In this document: positions 54,925-63,472 of the stretch, piece by piece | Position numbering within the stretch: position 1 is the stretch's first letter | Layout of the letters: each line of letters begins with the position of its first letter | Assembly: GCA_937905825.1 (NCBI GenBank) | Contig: CALCXM010000058.1 | Location: forward strand, 48,579-112,578 | Length of the DNA: 64,000 bases | Origin: an uncultured bacterium | Lineage (GTDB): Bacteria > Planctomycetota > UBA1135 > GCA-002686595 | Reading direction: 5' to 3' | Program-made: the position numbers and the translations under genes | The notes under the pieces: model-generated | Seen by the model: the letters and a program-made list of their open reading frames with translations, nothing else | Database searches by the model: none | Told to the model about the DNA's origin: nothing

Positions 54925-55162
54925 AGTGGGGCTTACCGTGCAGGTAAATGAGGGAATCAAAATACGTGATAGCTTCAAGCGAGAGCTCCAGAAGCCCAGG
55001 CTCGGCCACCCGACTCGGGGCGGACAACTCTCCCTTCTTCGGCCAGCGCACCTAGCGCTGCTTGAGCGCTTCCCTGAATTTGCGTGATTTCGCTTTCGCA
55101 CGGAGCTGCGCCAAGAGCCTGGCTCCGCGTGCCCCAGCCCCTCGCAGCCGCCCCTGAGGGCC

Positions 55163-55984
55163 CTAGTAGCTCTCAGCTTCGCTAGGGAATTCCCCAGCGC
55201 GAACGTCGGCCACGTAGCGCTGAAACGCTCCCTGCATCTCTTCCCCAAGCTGCGCATACCTGCGCACAAAACGCGGGTGGAAGCGGGTGTAGAGCCCAAG
55301 CATGTCGTGACTCACCAGGATTTGACCGTCCACGCCGCCGCCCGCGCCAATCCCGATGATCGGCACGTCGAGGTCCTGGGCGATTTCGGTGGCCAGGGCA
55401 GCAGGCACCTTCTCGATCACAATGGCGAAGACCCCGGCTTGCTCCAGGGCCCGTGCGTCCTTGCGTAGAATGTCGGCTTCCTCGTCCGTGGTGGCGCGCA
55501 CCTGGTAGGAACCAAACTTGTGAATCGACTGCGGAGTGAGTCCCAGGTGCCCCATGACGGGAATGCCAGCGCTCACCAGGCGATCGACCGTGCCGCAAAT
55601 GCTCTCGCCGCCTTCGAGTTTGACCGCCTCCACATGGGCTTCCTTCACCATGCGGCCAGAGTTGCGCAGGGCCTCATCCGAATTCACTTGGTAGGACATG
55701 AAGGGCAAGTCGCCCACGACCAGAGCGCGCTCCACGGCGCGACTGACGATGCCCGCGTGGTAGAGCATGTGATCCATGGAAACGGTCACCGTGGTCTCCA
55801 AGCCTTGCACCACCATGCCGACGGAATCCCCCGCCAGAATCACGTCGACCCCGGAGTTGTCCAGGATCTGTGCCATCAGGTAGTCGTAGGCCGTCAGCGC
55901 TGTGATCTTGGCCCCCTCCCGCTTCATTTCGCCGAGGTTGCGGGTGGTGATCTTCTTTTTGGGGATGTTCTGACTAGCGCTCAT
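55163..55984 (-). CDS. panB: 3-methyl-2-oxobutanoate hydroxymethyltransferase
   Basis: 273 residues. ITALTAYDYLMAQILDNSGVD, AGDSVGMVVQG with the Mg ligand Asp, VVGDLPFMSYQ, VKLEGG, GHLGLTPQS and GIGAGGGVDGQILVSHDMLGL are all PanB hallmarks. First committed step of pantothenate (coenzyme A) synthesis: adds a hydroxymethyl group from methylene-THF to 2-oxoisovalerate. No panC or panD beside it. Confidence 0.96.
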   Translation of the reverse strand: MSASQNIPKKKITTRNLGEMKREGAKITALTAYDYLMAQILDNSGVDVILAGDSVGMVVQGLETTVTVSMDHMLYHAGIVSRAVERALVVGDLPFMSYQVNSDEALRNSGRMVKEAHVEAVKLEGGESICGTVDRLVSAGIPVMGHLGLTPQSIHKFGSYQVRATTDEEADILRKDARALEQAGVFAIVIEKVPAALATEIAQDLDVPIIGIGAGGGVDGQILVSHDMLGLYTRFHPRFVRRYAQLGEEMQGAFQRYVADVRAGEFPSEAESY

Positions 55985-56260
55985 TGGACTCCTTGGGATG
56001 GCAGAGCCTATCCCGAAAGGGCCGTCGTGCGCTACGGGCGAAACGCGAAATGGGGCCTTTCGCGGGCTGCGCAGCCGTCCAAGCGCCGGTTTTCACCCTC
56101 AGCCTGCTCAAGAATTCCCGTGGGACTTCCTAGGCGCGGCTCCCACCCGAAGCCGCGCTCTTCAACGCACCGTGATCGAGCCCAGCCATTCGAGGCGCGT
56201 CATTTGGAAGCGCGGGCAATCCCGTCACATACGCACGGAACCTCCCACGCTCGGCAGAGC

Positions 56261-57919
56261 CTAGCTCATCACACCATGGCGCAAGAACGCTTGGGCACTG
56301 TGCACGCCGTCCAAGGCCGCGCTCATGATTCCGCCCGCGTAGCCCGCGCCCTCACCCACCGGGAAGAGATTGGCCCAGCCTTCCGCCACTCGCGTTTCCT
56401 TGTCCCGCGGAATGCGCACGGGTCCCGAAGAGCGCGACTCCAAGCCAACCATCAAGCCCTGCTCGCCGCTGAAGCCTTCGAGCATTTCGTTGAAGCGCCA
56501 GAGTGCAGCGCGCAAGGCCGCCACGCCGCTCGCCGGCAAGAGTTCGTGCAAGCGTCCGGGCACCGCACCAAAGGTGTAGCTCGTCTTGCCCGGGTTCTTC
56601 GTTTCACGGCCCACCAGGAAATCAGGGATGCGTTGAGCGGGAGCACTGAAGTCCCCGCCGCCCGCATCAAAGAAGGCGCGCTCGAGCTTGTTGCGAAACT
56701 CCACGGCAGCGAAGGCGCCGGGACCAAAGTCCTCCTCCGTGTAGGTCGTGACCACCGCCGAGTTGGCCCAGGGAGAAGCGTGAGTCGAGTTGCTCATGCC
56801 GTTGGTGCACAGCATGCCGTCGGAGTGGATGCTCGCCACGATCTTGCCGCCGGGACACATGCAAAAGCTGTGGGCGCCTTGCACCCGTTCGGTCTTCTTG
56901 TTGACCAAGTTGTAGCTCGCCGCCCCCAGCAACTTGGCTTCCGGGCCGAGGCCATGACGCAGGTCGTTGATCAGGTCCTGGGGATGTTCGATGCGCACGC
57001 CCAACTGGAAGGGTTTTGCCGCGAAGTGCACGCCCTCCTTTTCCAAGGAACGCCAAGTGTCTTCGGCGCTGTGTCCAATGGCGAGCACCAACCCATCGCA
57101 GGGCAGCTCCCCAGCGGAAGTGCGCACTCCCTTCAACTTGCGATCGTTGCCGGCCTCGGTCACCAAACCCTCGAAGCGCGTGTTCCAAAGAAACTCCACC
57201 CCCAACTCGATCAAGCGTTCACGCAAGGCGGGCAAGACGCTGTGCAAGCGATCCGTTCCGATGTGCGCGCGGGCTTCCCACAGGATGTCCTCGCGCGCGC
57301 CAGCGCGCACGAGCTCTTGCAAGACGTTGCGCTCGAGCGGATCCACCACGCGCGTGTAGAGCTTGCCATCGGAGTAGGTCCCCGCTCCGCCTTCGCCGTA
57401 CAGAAGGTTCGACTCCGGGTTCACCACTCGGCTGTTGTGAAACTTCGCCAGCAAGCTCGAGCGCTCGCTGATCTCTGCGCCCCGTTCGAGGACTTTGACT
57501 TGCACGCCCGCCAGCGCCAGGGTCAAGGCCGCGAAGACGCCCCCGGGCCCGGAGCCCACGACCACAGCTTGGCGCGCTGGGCTCGTGCGAAAGTCGTCAT
57601 GCAGGTCGGCCACCTCCAAGGAAGCGGAAGCGGGCGCCGGCTTGACCTTGCCCGACTTGATCAAGCGCTCCAGTTTGTTTCCACCAGCCTCCAAGGGAAT
57701 CTCCACATCCACGTGCACGATCCAGCGCGCAGCCCGACCCCGGCGACGGCCGCGCAGGTCCAAGGATTTGCGAATCAAGCGCATGTGCAGCAGTTCCGCT
57801 GGGGCAAGCCCGAGGTGCTCGAGGGCCAGGCTACGCACTCGATCCAGGTCGTCACCGACGGGTAGCTCGAGGCCGGTCACCCGCAAACGGCGGGAGGTGG
57901 ATGGATTCGATTTCGTCAT
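56261..57919 (-). CDS. COG2509-type FAD-dependent dehydrogenase
   Basis: 552 residues. N-terminal small alpha/beta domain (about 1-110), then FAD-binding VVVGSGPGGVFAALTLA, the insert SNLLYGEGGAGTYSDGKLYTR typical of this family, LVLAIGHSAEDTW, AHSFCMCPGGKIV and the closing NLFPVGEGAGYAGGIMSAALDG. The family is widespread but its substrate is not established. Cytosolic; stands alone, upstream of panB in the same direction. Confidence 0.85.
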   Translation of the reverse strand: MTKSNPSTSRRLRVTGLELPVGDDLDRVRSLALEHLGLAPAELLHMRLIRKSLDLRGRRRGRAARWIVHVDVEIPLEAGGNKLERLIKSGKVKPAPASASLEVADLHDDFRTSPARQAVVVGSGPGGVFAALTLALAGVQVKVLERGAEISERSSLLAKFHNSRVVNPESNLLYGEGGAGTYSDGKLYTRVVDPLERNVLQELVRAGAREDILWEARAHIGTDRLHSVLPALRERLIELGVEFLWNTRFEGLVTEAGNDRKLKGVRTSAGELPCDGLVLAIGHSAEDTWRSLEKEGVHFAAKPFQLGVRIEHPQDLINDLRHGLGPEAKLLGAASYNLVNKKTERVQGAHSFCMCPGGKIVASIHSDGMLCTNGMSNSTHASPWANSAVVTTYTEEDFGPGAFAAVEFRNKLERAFFDAGGGDFSAPAQRIPDFLVGRETKNPGKTSYTFGAVPGRLHELLPASGVAALRAALWRFNEMLEGFSGEQGLMVGLESRSSGPVRIPRDKETRVAEGWANLFPVGEGAGYAGGIMSAALDGVHSAQAFLRHGVMS

Positions 57920-58084
57920 GGGGGCGGATCATAGCCTGTCCCCGCAGGTCGCCCGTGACCGAACTCGGATTGCCACGGGGGCCCTGCGCAAAGCGCGCCC
58001 AAACGGCCCGACTTTCTGCTGATCCACCCCGGAACTAGGGACTTGGGGAGCAAGGATGGCCTGCGGAACGCTAGTCTCCCCCCC

Positions 58085-59401
58085 ATGTCCGGCAAGCGCA
58101 AACAACCCCCCGTGCCCCTCTTCGACTCCGTCGTCTTCGCCCCCGATCGCGATTCGATTCCAGGGGCACGCCCGGTCATCTCCTGGGACGAGGAGGATGA
58201 GGCGCCCTACTTGAAAGCCATCGAGGAAGTCGCCACGCGGCGCGCCAAGTTGAGCCGCCGGGGCCATGATCACGGAGCTTGGGCTGAGCTGGATCTGTCC
58301 GCTTCAGGAGTGGACCCTCTGCGCCGTGCGACTCCGCTGGAGCTGGCCCGCGAACGTTGGCAAGCCGCCCGTCCCCAGGTGCTCCCCAACTGGCTCGGAG
58401 CCTATGGAATCGAAGTCAACTCGGAAGACGCAACGCAACCGAACCCGGCTCAAGCGGAAGCCAGCGCTGGCTTGCAACTTGGTTATGCGCTCCAAACACC
58501 CGGTGCTCTCGCCGACTACGTGAAGCAGAAGGCCGCCGCCCTTCCGAAGAGCCTCAACCCCAAAGCCCCGGGAACAGCATCCAACCAACCGGAAGACCCC
58601 CGCGACGTGGAGCGCGTGCTCTTCTCTCAAGCACACTCCACGCTTGCGCAAGCTCCCAACCTCTGGCTCAAGACAGGTCGTCTCTCCGATCACCCGCAGG
58701 ACAGCTCCTTGCGTCTGCGCGTCTCCTTCGGTTCGGAGGTGGAAGACGATGCCAGTCGCGACGAAGCCTCCCATCGTGCCGTGACCGGATTGGCTGAAGC
58801 CTTGTTGCCCGGAGCCCCGCGCATCGATCTCAATCCAAAAGTGAACGCCTTGCTTGCGGAGCTCGCGCAAGAAGAGCTGACGCTCACCCAGCACATCGCC
58901 TACTGGAATGCCCCCGAAGGCGGCGCGCTCTTGCACCACGATGCCTTTGGCGAAGCGGACTGCGGCGGCCAACGGGGCGTGCTCTACACCCAACTGGCCG
59001 GCTGCACCGCATGGATCGCCCTCTCGGCCAACGACCTAGCGGACCGAGTTGAGGACTACTGCGAATTCCTCGAAGCGGGCGGCGCCGACTGGGTGCGCAA
59101 AGCGCTCTGGCCGGACCGGCGCGACTTCGATCGGGTGCAAGCGCGCATCCGCAACCGCGAAGCCTGCCTCGCCGAACTCTTGAAGCCAGGCTGCGGTTCC
59201 TTTGGCCCTTTGGTCAACCTAGGTCCGGAGTTCACCTCCTTCCTGGCAGACGCGGGCCACGCGTTCTTCCTGGGACCGGGGGACGCCGTTCTGATGCCGA
59301 GTCACAGCTTGAGCGAATGCACCCTGCACTCGGTGTTTTGCGCGTCCGACGAAATGACCTACGGGATTTCTGCGGCCTTGCGCGGAACCGACCCAGCCTA
59401 G
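58085..59401 (+). CDS. Unknown protein with cupin/JmjC-like C-terminal half
   Basis: 438 residues from ATG 58085. I do not recognise a named family. The C-terminal half contains ALLHHDAFGEADCGG (an H-x-D), then VLYTQLAGCTAWIALS, and near the end FFLGPGDAVLMPSHSLSECTLHSVFC with a later His. The spacing H-x-D ... H is that of Fe(II)/2-oxoglutarate cupin-like (JmjC/cupin_8) oxygenases, but this is by eye. The N-terminal half is polar and unconserved-looking. Divergent from the FAD dehydrogenase. Confidence 0.55.
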   Translation: MSGKRKQPPVPLFDSVVFAPDRDSIPGARPVISWDEEDEAPYLKAIEEVATRRAKLSRRGHDHGAWAELDLSASGVDPLRRATPLELARERWQAARPQVLPNWLGAYGIEVNSEDATQPNPAQAEASAGLQLGYALQTPGALADYVKQKAAALPKSLNPKAPGTASNQPEDPRDVERVLFSQAHSTLAQAPNLWLKTGRLSDHPQDSSLRLRVSFGSEVEDDASRDEASHRAVTGLAEALLPGAPRIDLNPKVNALLAELAQEELTLTQHIAYWNAPEGGALLHHDAFGEADCGGQRGVLYTQLAGCTAWIALSANDLADRVEDYCEFLEAGGADWVRKALWPDRRDFDRVQARIRNREACLAELLKPGCGSFGPLVNLGPEFTSFLADAGHAFFLGPGDAVLMPSHSLSECTLHSVFCASDEMTYGISAALRGTDPA

Positions 59402-59481
59402 GGGCCCCCGAAGGGGTAATATTCTCGCCCCTTCTGTGCCCCAGCCGACCTCCCCTGGCCCGAGTGCCCCTCGACCACCCG

Positions 59482-60714
59482 ATGGACTCCCTTTCCAACC
59501 TGCCCCTCGCCCTGCGCGAATTCATCGATCCCGCCGAGCTCAGTGCCCTGTACGAGGATTTGGGGTTGGATGCCAAGGCCGCCCGCACCCTCCACGATCC
59601 GGGGACGGAGCGCACCACGCAGACCTTGGTGGGGCTCGTGGCTCCCGGGCAAATGTTCACCAAGGCCGCCGCGGACTATGTGGTGCAGGCCGTGGACCAA
59701 GGCATGACGGAAGCCGGCGCGTTCTTCCTCTTCTTGGAAGGTCGCCGCCAGGAGCAAGAGCTCGCCAACTGGCGCAACTCCCTCTGGCCGCTGTTGCACG
59801 CCAACGTGGTCTACACGGTCACCAACAACGAGATCCTGCGCCGCACCCTCGGGGGCTCCACCAAACTGGAAACGGCCAAGCGCAAGTCCCACAAGGTGCG
59901 CTCGGGTTCAGTGCTGATGTTCCGCCGCCGCGTGCACGCCATGGGTCCAGATGCCACCGTCGAAAAGTTCGACCAGAACGCGTCGAGTTGGAACGGCAAC
60001 CCCGGCGGCGCGGGTTACCCGCACTTCCGTTGGATGCGCCGCTTCGTCGGCTGCTTTACGAAACTGTCGAAGAACGGTCGCATCCTCGACTTCGGTTGCG
60101 GCGCCGGTTGGTGCGGCATCGAAGCCGCCAAGACCTTCGGCTGCACGGAGCTGGCCTTCTTCGACCCGAGCCCCGAGATGGTCAAGATCGCCGAACGCAA
60201 CGCCCGCGAACAGGGCATCACCAATCCCGTGGGCCGCACGGGCTTCGGCGAAGCACCGCCCTTTCCCGCGGCTGGCGAAGAGCCCTACGACTCGGTCATC
60301 TCCTCCGGCGTGATCAGCTTCTCCCCGGATCCCAACGTCTGGATCGACGGCCTCCTGCCCACGGTCAAGTCCGGCGGCAACCTGGTGATCGGCGACATCC
60401 AACGCACCTCCCGCGGCATGCAACGACGCCGCCGGGAAAAGCCCCTGCTGCCCGCCCGGGAACTCAATGCACAAACGGCTGCGGAAGTGCGTGCGCTGCT
60501 CGAACCCCACGGCTTTGAGTGCACCGGCGGCGCGGGCTACCAACTCACGCGCCCCTTCCCCGAAGCCATGCACGTCAACGAGACCAAGCTCAAAGGCCTC
60601 CTGACCCGCCCCCTGCTCTGGAGCAACCAAATCGCCGCCGCCACCAACCGCCGCCTGAATCTGCCCGGTGATGACCAGTTCGATTCCTGGGTGATGAGCT
60701 TCCGGAGGAAGTAG
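59482..60714 (+). CDS. SAM-dependent methyltransferase with unknown N-terminal domain
   Basis: 410 residues from ATG 59482. Class I motif I is RILDFGCGAGWCGIEAA (about residue 203), followed by LAFFDPSPEMVKIAERNA and, for the post-II region, YDSVISSGVISFSPDPN, then GGNLVIGDI. The first about 190 residues are helical and not assigned (PAELSALYEDLGLD, FFLFLEGRRQEQELANW). Substrate unknown. 80 nt after the cupin-like gene and possibly cotranscribed. Confidence 0.82.
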   Translation: MDSLSNLPLALREFIDPAELSALYEDLGLDAKAARTLHDPGTERTTQTLVGLVAPGQMFTKAAADYVVQAVDQGMTEAGAFFLFLEGRRQEQELANWRNSLWPLLHANVVYTVTNNEILRRTLGGSTKLETAKRKSHKVRSGSVLMFRRRVHAMGPDATVEKFDQNASSWNGNPGGAGYPHFRWMRRFVGCFTKLSKNGRILDFGCGAGWCGIEAAKTFGCTELAFFDPSPEMVKIAERNAREQGITNPVGRTGFGEAPPFPAAGEEPYDSVISSGVISFSPDPNVWIDGLLPTVKSGGNLVIGDIQRTSRGMQRRRREKPLLPARELNAQTAAEVRALLEPHGFECTGGAGYQLTRPFPEAMHVNETKLKGLLTRPLLWSNQIAAATNRRLNLPGDDQFDSWVMSFRRK

Positions 60715-61102
60715 GCCGCGAACGGCTTGCATGCGATAGCGAGTCGGCACTGAATCCACCGCCTTGCCCAGGTGCGTGAGTTTCCGGGGAGTCATCCTCT
60801 GCGAATACCGAGCGACCTTTGCTCAGCTGCATTCCTGGGGCGTTGGCGGCTCGGCGTTGGACCTCCCCCGGGACTCCCCACCTGGATGGAGCTGATGCGG
60901 CACGCTTCGGAAGCGAGCTTGCGGGTGGTGCGCGAGACCGTATTCCTCGGTCTTCGTTTTCTCCCCATTCGACTCCTCATGTTGGACACAGAGTCTAAAG
61001 TCACTGCAGGTGCTGAAGGTCCCGGGGCTTCCGTTCGAACTGCAACTGCACTCTGGGCAAGCACCGCCACGTCAACTCCCACAAGCTAGCAAGGGTGGAA
61101 CA
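60715..61102. other. Intergenic with one palindromic repeat arm
   Basis: 388 bases without a convincing gene. The only structure I see is the repeat arm at 60894-60942 (listed separately). Frames through it translate the repeat itself. Confidence 0.6.
60894..60942 (+). repeat. Palindromic repeat arm, copy R1 (diverged)
   Basis: Begins GATGCGGCACGCTTCGG and ends GTGCGCGAGACCGTA. It shares the GATGCGGCAC start, an AAGC-GA-GCTT inner hairpin and the ACCGTA end with the four other copies, but has the most substitutions. Confidence 0.7.
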
Positions 61103-61288
61103 ATGAGCTTCGAGTCGGTTCTACAGGGTGCTCTTTATCTATTGGCTGTGGCACTGCTGGTAGTCTACGTGGCCTTCCTGGTCGAAGCAGGGAGTGCAAA
61201 GCGTTGGGGATGGTTCTGGCTGATGTTCTTGTTCGCACCCTCGGCCATGGTCTATGCCGTGGTCAGACGGAGTGAGGCCAAGAAATAA
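61103..61288 (+). CDS. Small membrane protein, source of nearby truncated copies
   Basis: 61 residues, ATG 61103 with AAGGGTGGAA upstream. Two membrane helices: about 8-27 (LQGALYLLAVALLVVYVAFL) and about 36-51 (WGWFWLMFLFAPSAMVYAVV), then a basic tail. It looks like a two-helix phospholipase-D-N/cardiolipin-synthase-type membrane segment, but is too short to assign. Its 3' part (from base 61188) recurs twice downstream as truncated copies that have lost the stop codon. Confidence 0.7.
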   Translation: MSFESVLQGALYLLAVALLVVYVAFLVEAGSAKRWGWFWLMFLFAPSAMVYAVVRRSEAKK

Positions 61289-61716
61289 CGCCTTGGACCG
61301 AACCGGTCCTGCGGATAGCGGGCGGCCTCAGCGCGGCTGCCATACTTTGACGATGGCGGTTAGCCGTTGGATCCTGCGCTGACTTCGTATCTCGATGGAG
61401 TTGATGCGGCACACATCGGAAGCGGGCTTCTGCGTGGTGTGCGATACCGTACCGGGGGGTGAACGTGTGTGAAAGTGAACCGACCCTTTGCATGGTTTCG
61501 CACGGTCTGACAGCACGAATTGTCAGTTCCTGGAGTTCTCCGATTTTGATCGGACATTGGGCTGTCCATTCGATCTGGGCTCGCAAGTCCAACACCCCGG
61601 TCTGTGCCGTGCAACGCACAGCCTCCCCAAGGCGGGAGACGCGTTGCGTTGTGGAGGCCGAGATGGAAATCGCCTGGTGGGCGCACTCGCCCCCTCTCAC
61701 CCCACACAGACTGAAG
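61289..61716. other. Intergenic, holds repeat copy R2
   Basis: 428 bases. Bases 61289-61451 are closely matched by 63305-63468 (same trailer, then the repeat arm), so this whole piece was copied together with the end of the small membrane gene. No gene is seen. Confidence 0.6.
61403..61451 (+). repeat. Palindromic repeat arm, copy R2
   Basis: GATGCGGCACACATCGGAAG ... ending TGCGATACCGTA. Inside, GAAGC-GG-GCTTC folds on itself and GCACAC pairs with GTGTGC, giving a cruciform-like hairpin. Confidence 0.75.
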
Positions 61717-62235
61717 ATGAAAGCTTTGCACCTGGCCCTCGTGCTGACCACGATCCTGTTCGCGTCTTGCGCAGGAACCCGCGTCTCTGGAAATCATGTC
61801 AAGTTCGCCCAGCCCATGAAGGTCATCGCAGCCTCCGCGGCTGGCGGTAGCACCTCCCAAGCCATCGTGGCCGAGATGCAGAATGACTGCGCAGCTGGCA
61901 TCGAAGTGAAGCCCGGCGCCGAGACCATCGAGATCCTAAAGGGACTGGGGATCCCCTCCATCCGCGCCCACTCTCCTGAGAACCTAAGGAAGCTCCGAGC
62001 GGCCGGTCTGGATGGATTCATGCGCATCACGGCCACACGAAGCCGGTCGGGTGTCGATGCCCCGGGCAAGATCACGATCCGCTTGTACAGCACTCTCGAG
62101 ATTGGTCACGTCATCGAGTTCGTCTGGGAGAACGCTTGGGGTGGCGCACCAGGGTCTCCCGCCGACGCCGTGATGCGCGTGGATCTCGACGCCGCCGTCA
62201 AAGAAGTTACGCAGCGCTTTCTCGCCAGGCTCTAG
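61717..62235 (+). CDS. Small lipoprotein, unknown
   Basis: 172 residues from ATG 61717. Signal peptide with lipobox LFASC (Cys about residue 18). The mature part is alpha/beta-like, with DCAAGIEVKPGAETIEILKG and a C-terminal amphipathic helix. It resembles small outer-membrane-associated lipoproteins with a beta/alpha fold, but I cannot name the family. Confidence 0.65.
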   Translation: MKALHLALVLTTILFASCAGTRVSGNHVKFAQPMKVIAASAAGGSTSQAIVAEMQNDCAAGIEVKPGAETIEILKGLGIPSIRAHSPENLRKLRAAGLDGFMRITATRSRSGVDAPGKITIRLYSTLEIGHVIEFVWENAWGGAPGSPADAVMRVDLDAAVKEVTQRFLARL

Positions 62236-62266
62236 CCCCTTCCACCCTTAACGCCGTCACCCTCTT

Positions 62267-62746
62267 ATGCCTATCCGAATCATGATCCGCCTGCTTTCAA
62301 GCCTACTCTTGCTCCTCGTCTCAACCTCTTGCGTCTCGCAGCTCGAGTCCACCGCCGCCGAGGGCGCGGACCTCGGCCGTGACCTGACCTACTACGTGGT
62401 CTCGCAGCCGGAAGACGACAAGCAACTGAACGAAGAGCTGTGCTCCCAGCTGAAGGACTTGGAGCGAAACGCCAGCACCGGAGTGTGGGAGAAGATCCCC
62501 CAAGGCACGGACGTGGTCGTCCAGTACCAAGCCCAATGGGTCTGGGACATCACCATGTACCTGCACTCCATGAGTGTGACCTTCATCGAAGTGCAGACAG
62601 AGTTAGAGCTCGCCAAGGGGACGAGCACAGCAACCTCAATGATCCGCGAGAATCCGAAGTGGCACATCAACACCCTCCTCACCGACATCCTTGCCAAAAC
62701 CAATCCGGGGGACCAGCCGGGGGAGCGCAAGACCTCAGAGCACTAG
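62267..62746 (+). CDS. Small lipoprotein, unknown
   Basis: 159 residues from ATG 62267. Signal peptide LLSSLLLLLVSTSC with lipobox STSC. The mature sequence (DLTYYVVSQPEDDKQLNEEL) is polar with two Trp-rich spots (QAQWVWDITMYLHS). Follows the previous lipoprotein by 31 nt, so the two are likely one operon. Function unknown. Confidence 0.65.
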   Translation: MPIRIMIRLLSSLLLLLVSTSCVSQLESTAAEGADLGRDLTYYVVSQPEDDKQLNEELCSQLKDLERNASTGVWEKIPQGTDVVVQYQAQWVWDITMYLHSMSVTFIEVQTELELAKGTSTATSMIRENPKWHINTLLTDILAKTNPGDQPGERKTSEH

Positions 62747-62775
62747 GGATCATTCACGCACTCCCGCGCCTAAGT

Positions 62776-62912
62776 ACGGTATCGCACACCGCGTAGAAGA
62801 GTCCTTTTCAAGAGTGCCGCATCAAGAGTAACGAACCAGATCCCCAGACAGTCCTCGCGGGGATGATGCGGCACTTGTCGGAAGCGGAATTGCGAGCGGT
62901 GTGCGATACCGT
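62776..62912. repeat. Full palindromic element, copy 3
   Basis: Left arm 62776-62823 and right arm 62865-62912 are imperfect inverted repeats: the outer 17 bp (ACGGTATCGCACACCGC) and inner 10 bp (GTGCCGCATC) match, the 20 bp between do not. A 41-bp spacer lies in the middle. Looks like a MITE or BIME-type element. Confidence 0.8.
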
Positions 62913-62920
62913 GTGCGAAT

Positions 62921-63023
62921 CAGGGAGTGCAAAGCGCTGGGGATGGTTCTGGCTGATGTTCTTGTTCGCACCATCAGCCATGGTCTATGCCGTGGTCAGA
63001 CGGAGTGAGGCCAAGAAGCAACG
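62921..63023 (+). pseudogene. Truncated copy of the small membrane gene (1)
   Basis: Matches 61188-61288 (second helix and basic tail) with a few substitutions. The original AAA TAA has become AAG CAA, so the stop codon is lost. No start of its own; fused in frame to the repeat arm upstream. Confidence 0.75.
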
Positions 63024-63059
63024 CCTTGGACCGAACCGGTCCCGCGGGTATCCCGAAGT

Positions 63060-63196
63060 ACGGTATCGCACACCGCGTAGAAGAGTCCTTTTCAAGAGTG
63101 CCGCATCAAGAGTAACGAACCAGATCCCCAGACAGTCCTCGCGGGGATGATGCGGCACTTGTCGGAAGCGGAATTGCGAGCGGTGTGCGATACCGT
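63060..63196. repeat. Full palindromic element, copy 4
   Basis: Exact copy of the element at 62776-62912, within the second unit of the tandem duplication (offset 284). Confidence 0.85.
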
Positions 63197-63204
63197 GTGC
63201 GAAT

Positions 63205-63307
63205 CAGGGAGTGCAAAGCGCTGGGGATGGTTCTGGCTGATGTTCTTGTTCGCACCATCAGCCATGGTCTATGCCGTGGTCAGACGGAGTGAGGCCAAGA
63301 AGCAACG
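63205..63307 (+). pseudogene. Truncated copy of the small membrane gene (2)
   Basis: Identical to the fragment at 62921-63023. Its downstream sequence (63340-63468) differs from the first unit and continues like the trailer of the original gene at 61289-61451. Confidence 0.75.
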
Positions 63308-63419
63308 CCTTGGACCGAACCGGTCCCGCGGGTATCCCGCGGACTCAGCGCGGCTGCCAGACTTTGACGATGGCGGTTGGCCGCTGGATCCTGCGCTGAC
63401 TGCATATCTTGATGGAGTT

Positions 63420-63468
63420 GATGCGGCACACATCTGAAGCGGGCTTCTGCGTGGTGTGCGATACCGTA
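63420..63468 (+). repeat. Palindromic repeat arm, copy R5
   Basis: GATGCGGCACACATCTGAAG ... ending TGCGATACCGTA; differs from R2 at a single base within the arm (C-to-T change in ATCGG/ATCTG region). Confidence 0.75.
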
Positions 63469-63472
63469 TAGC

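Larger units (their letters stand above)
62772..63339. repeat. Perfect 284-bp tandem duplication
   Basis: 62772-63055 and 63056-63339 are identical as read base by base. Each unit holds a full palindromic element (left arm, spacer, right arm) followed by a truncated 3' copy of the small membrane gene. Perfect identity implies a very recent event. Confidence 0.95.

Noticed and set aside
54925..55299. N-terminal extension of the CheY-like gene
   Set aside because: The receiver domain starts at ATG 54924; the extension is Arg/Ser-rich without similarity.
62776..63196. Integron attC sites or CRISPR
   Set aside because: Arms lack the GTTRRRY core and there is no regular spacer series; the units are tandem copies of one element.
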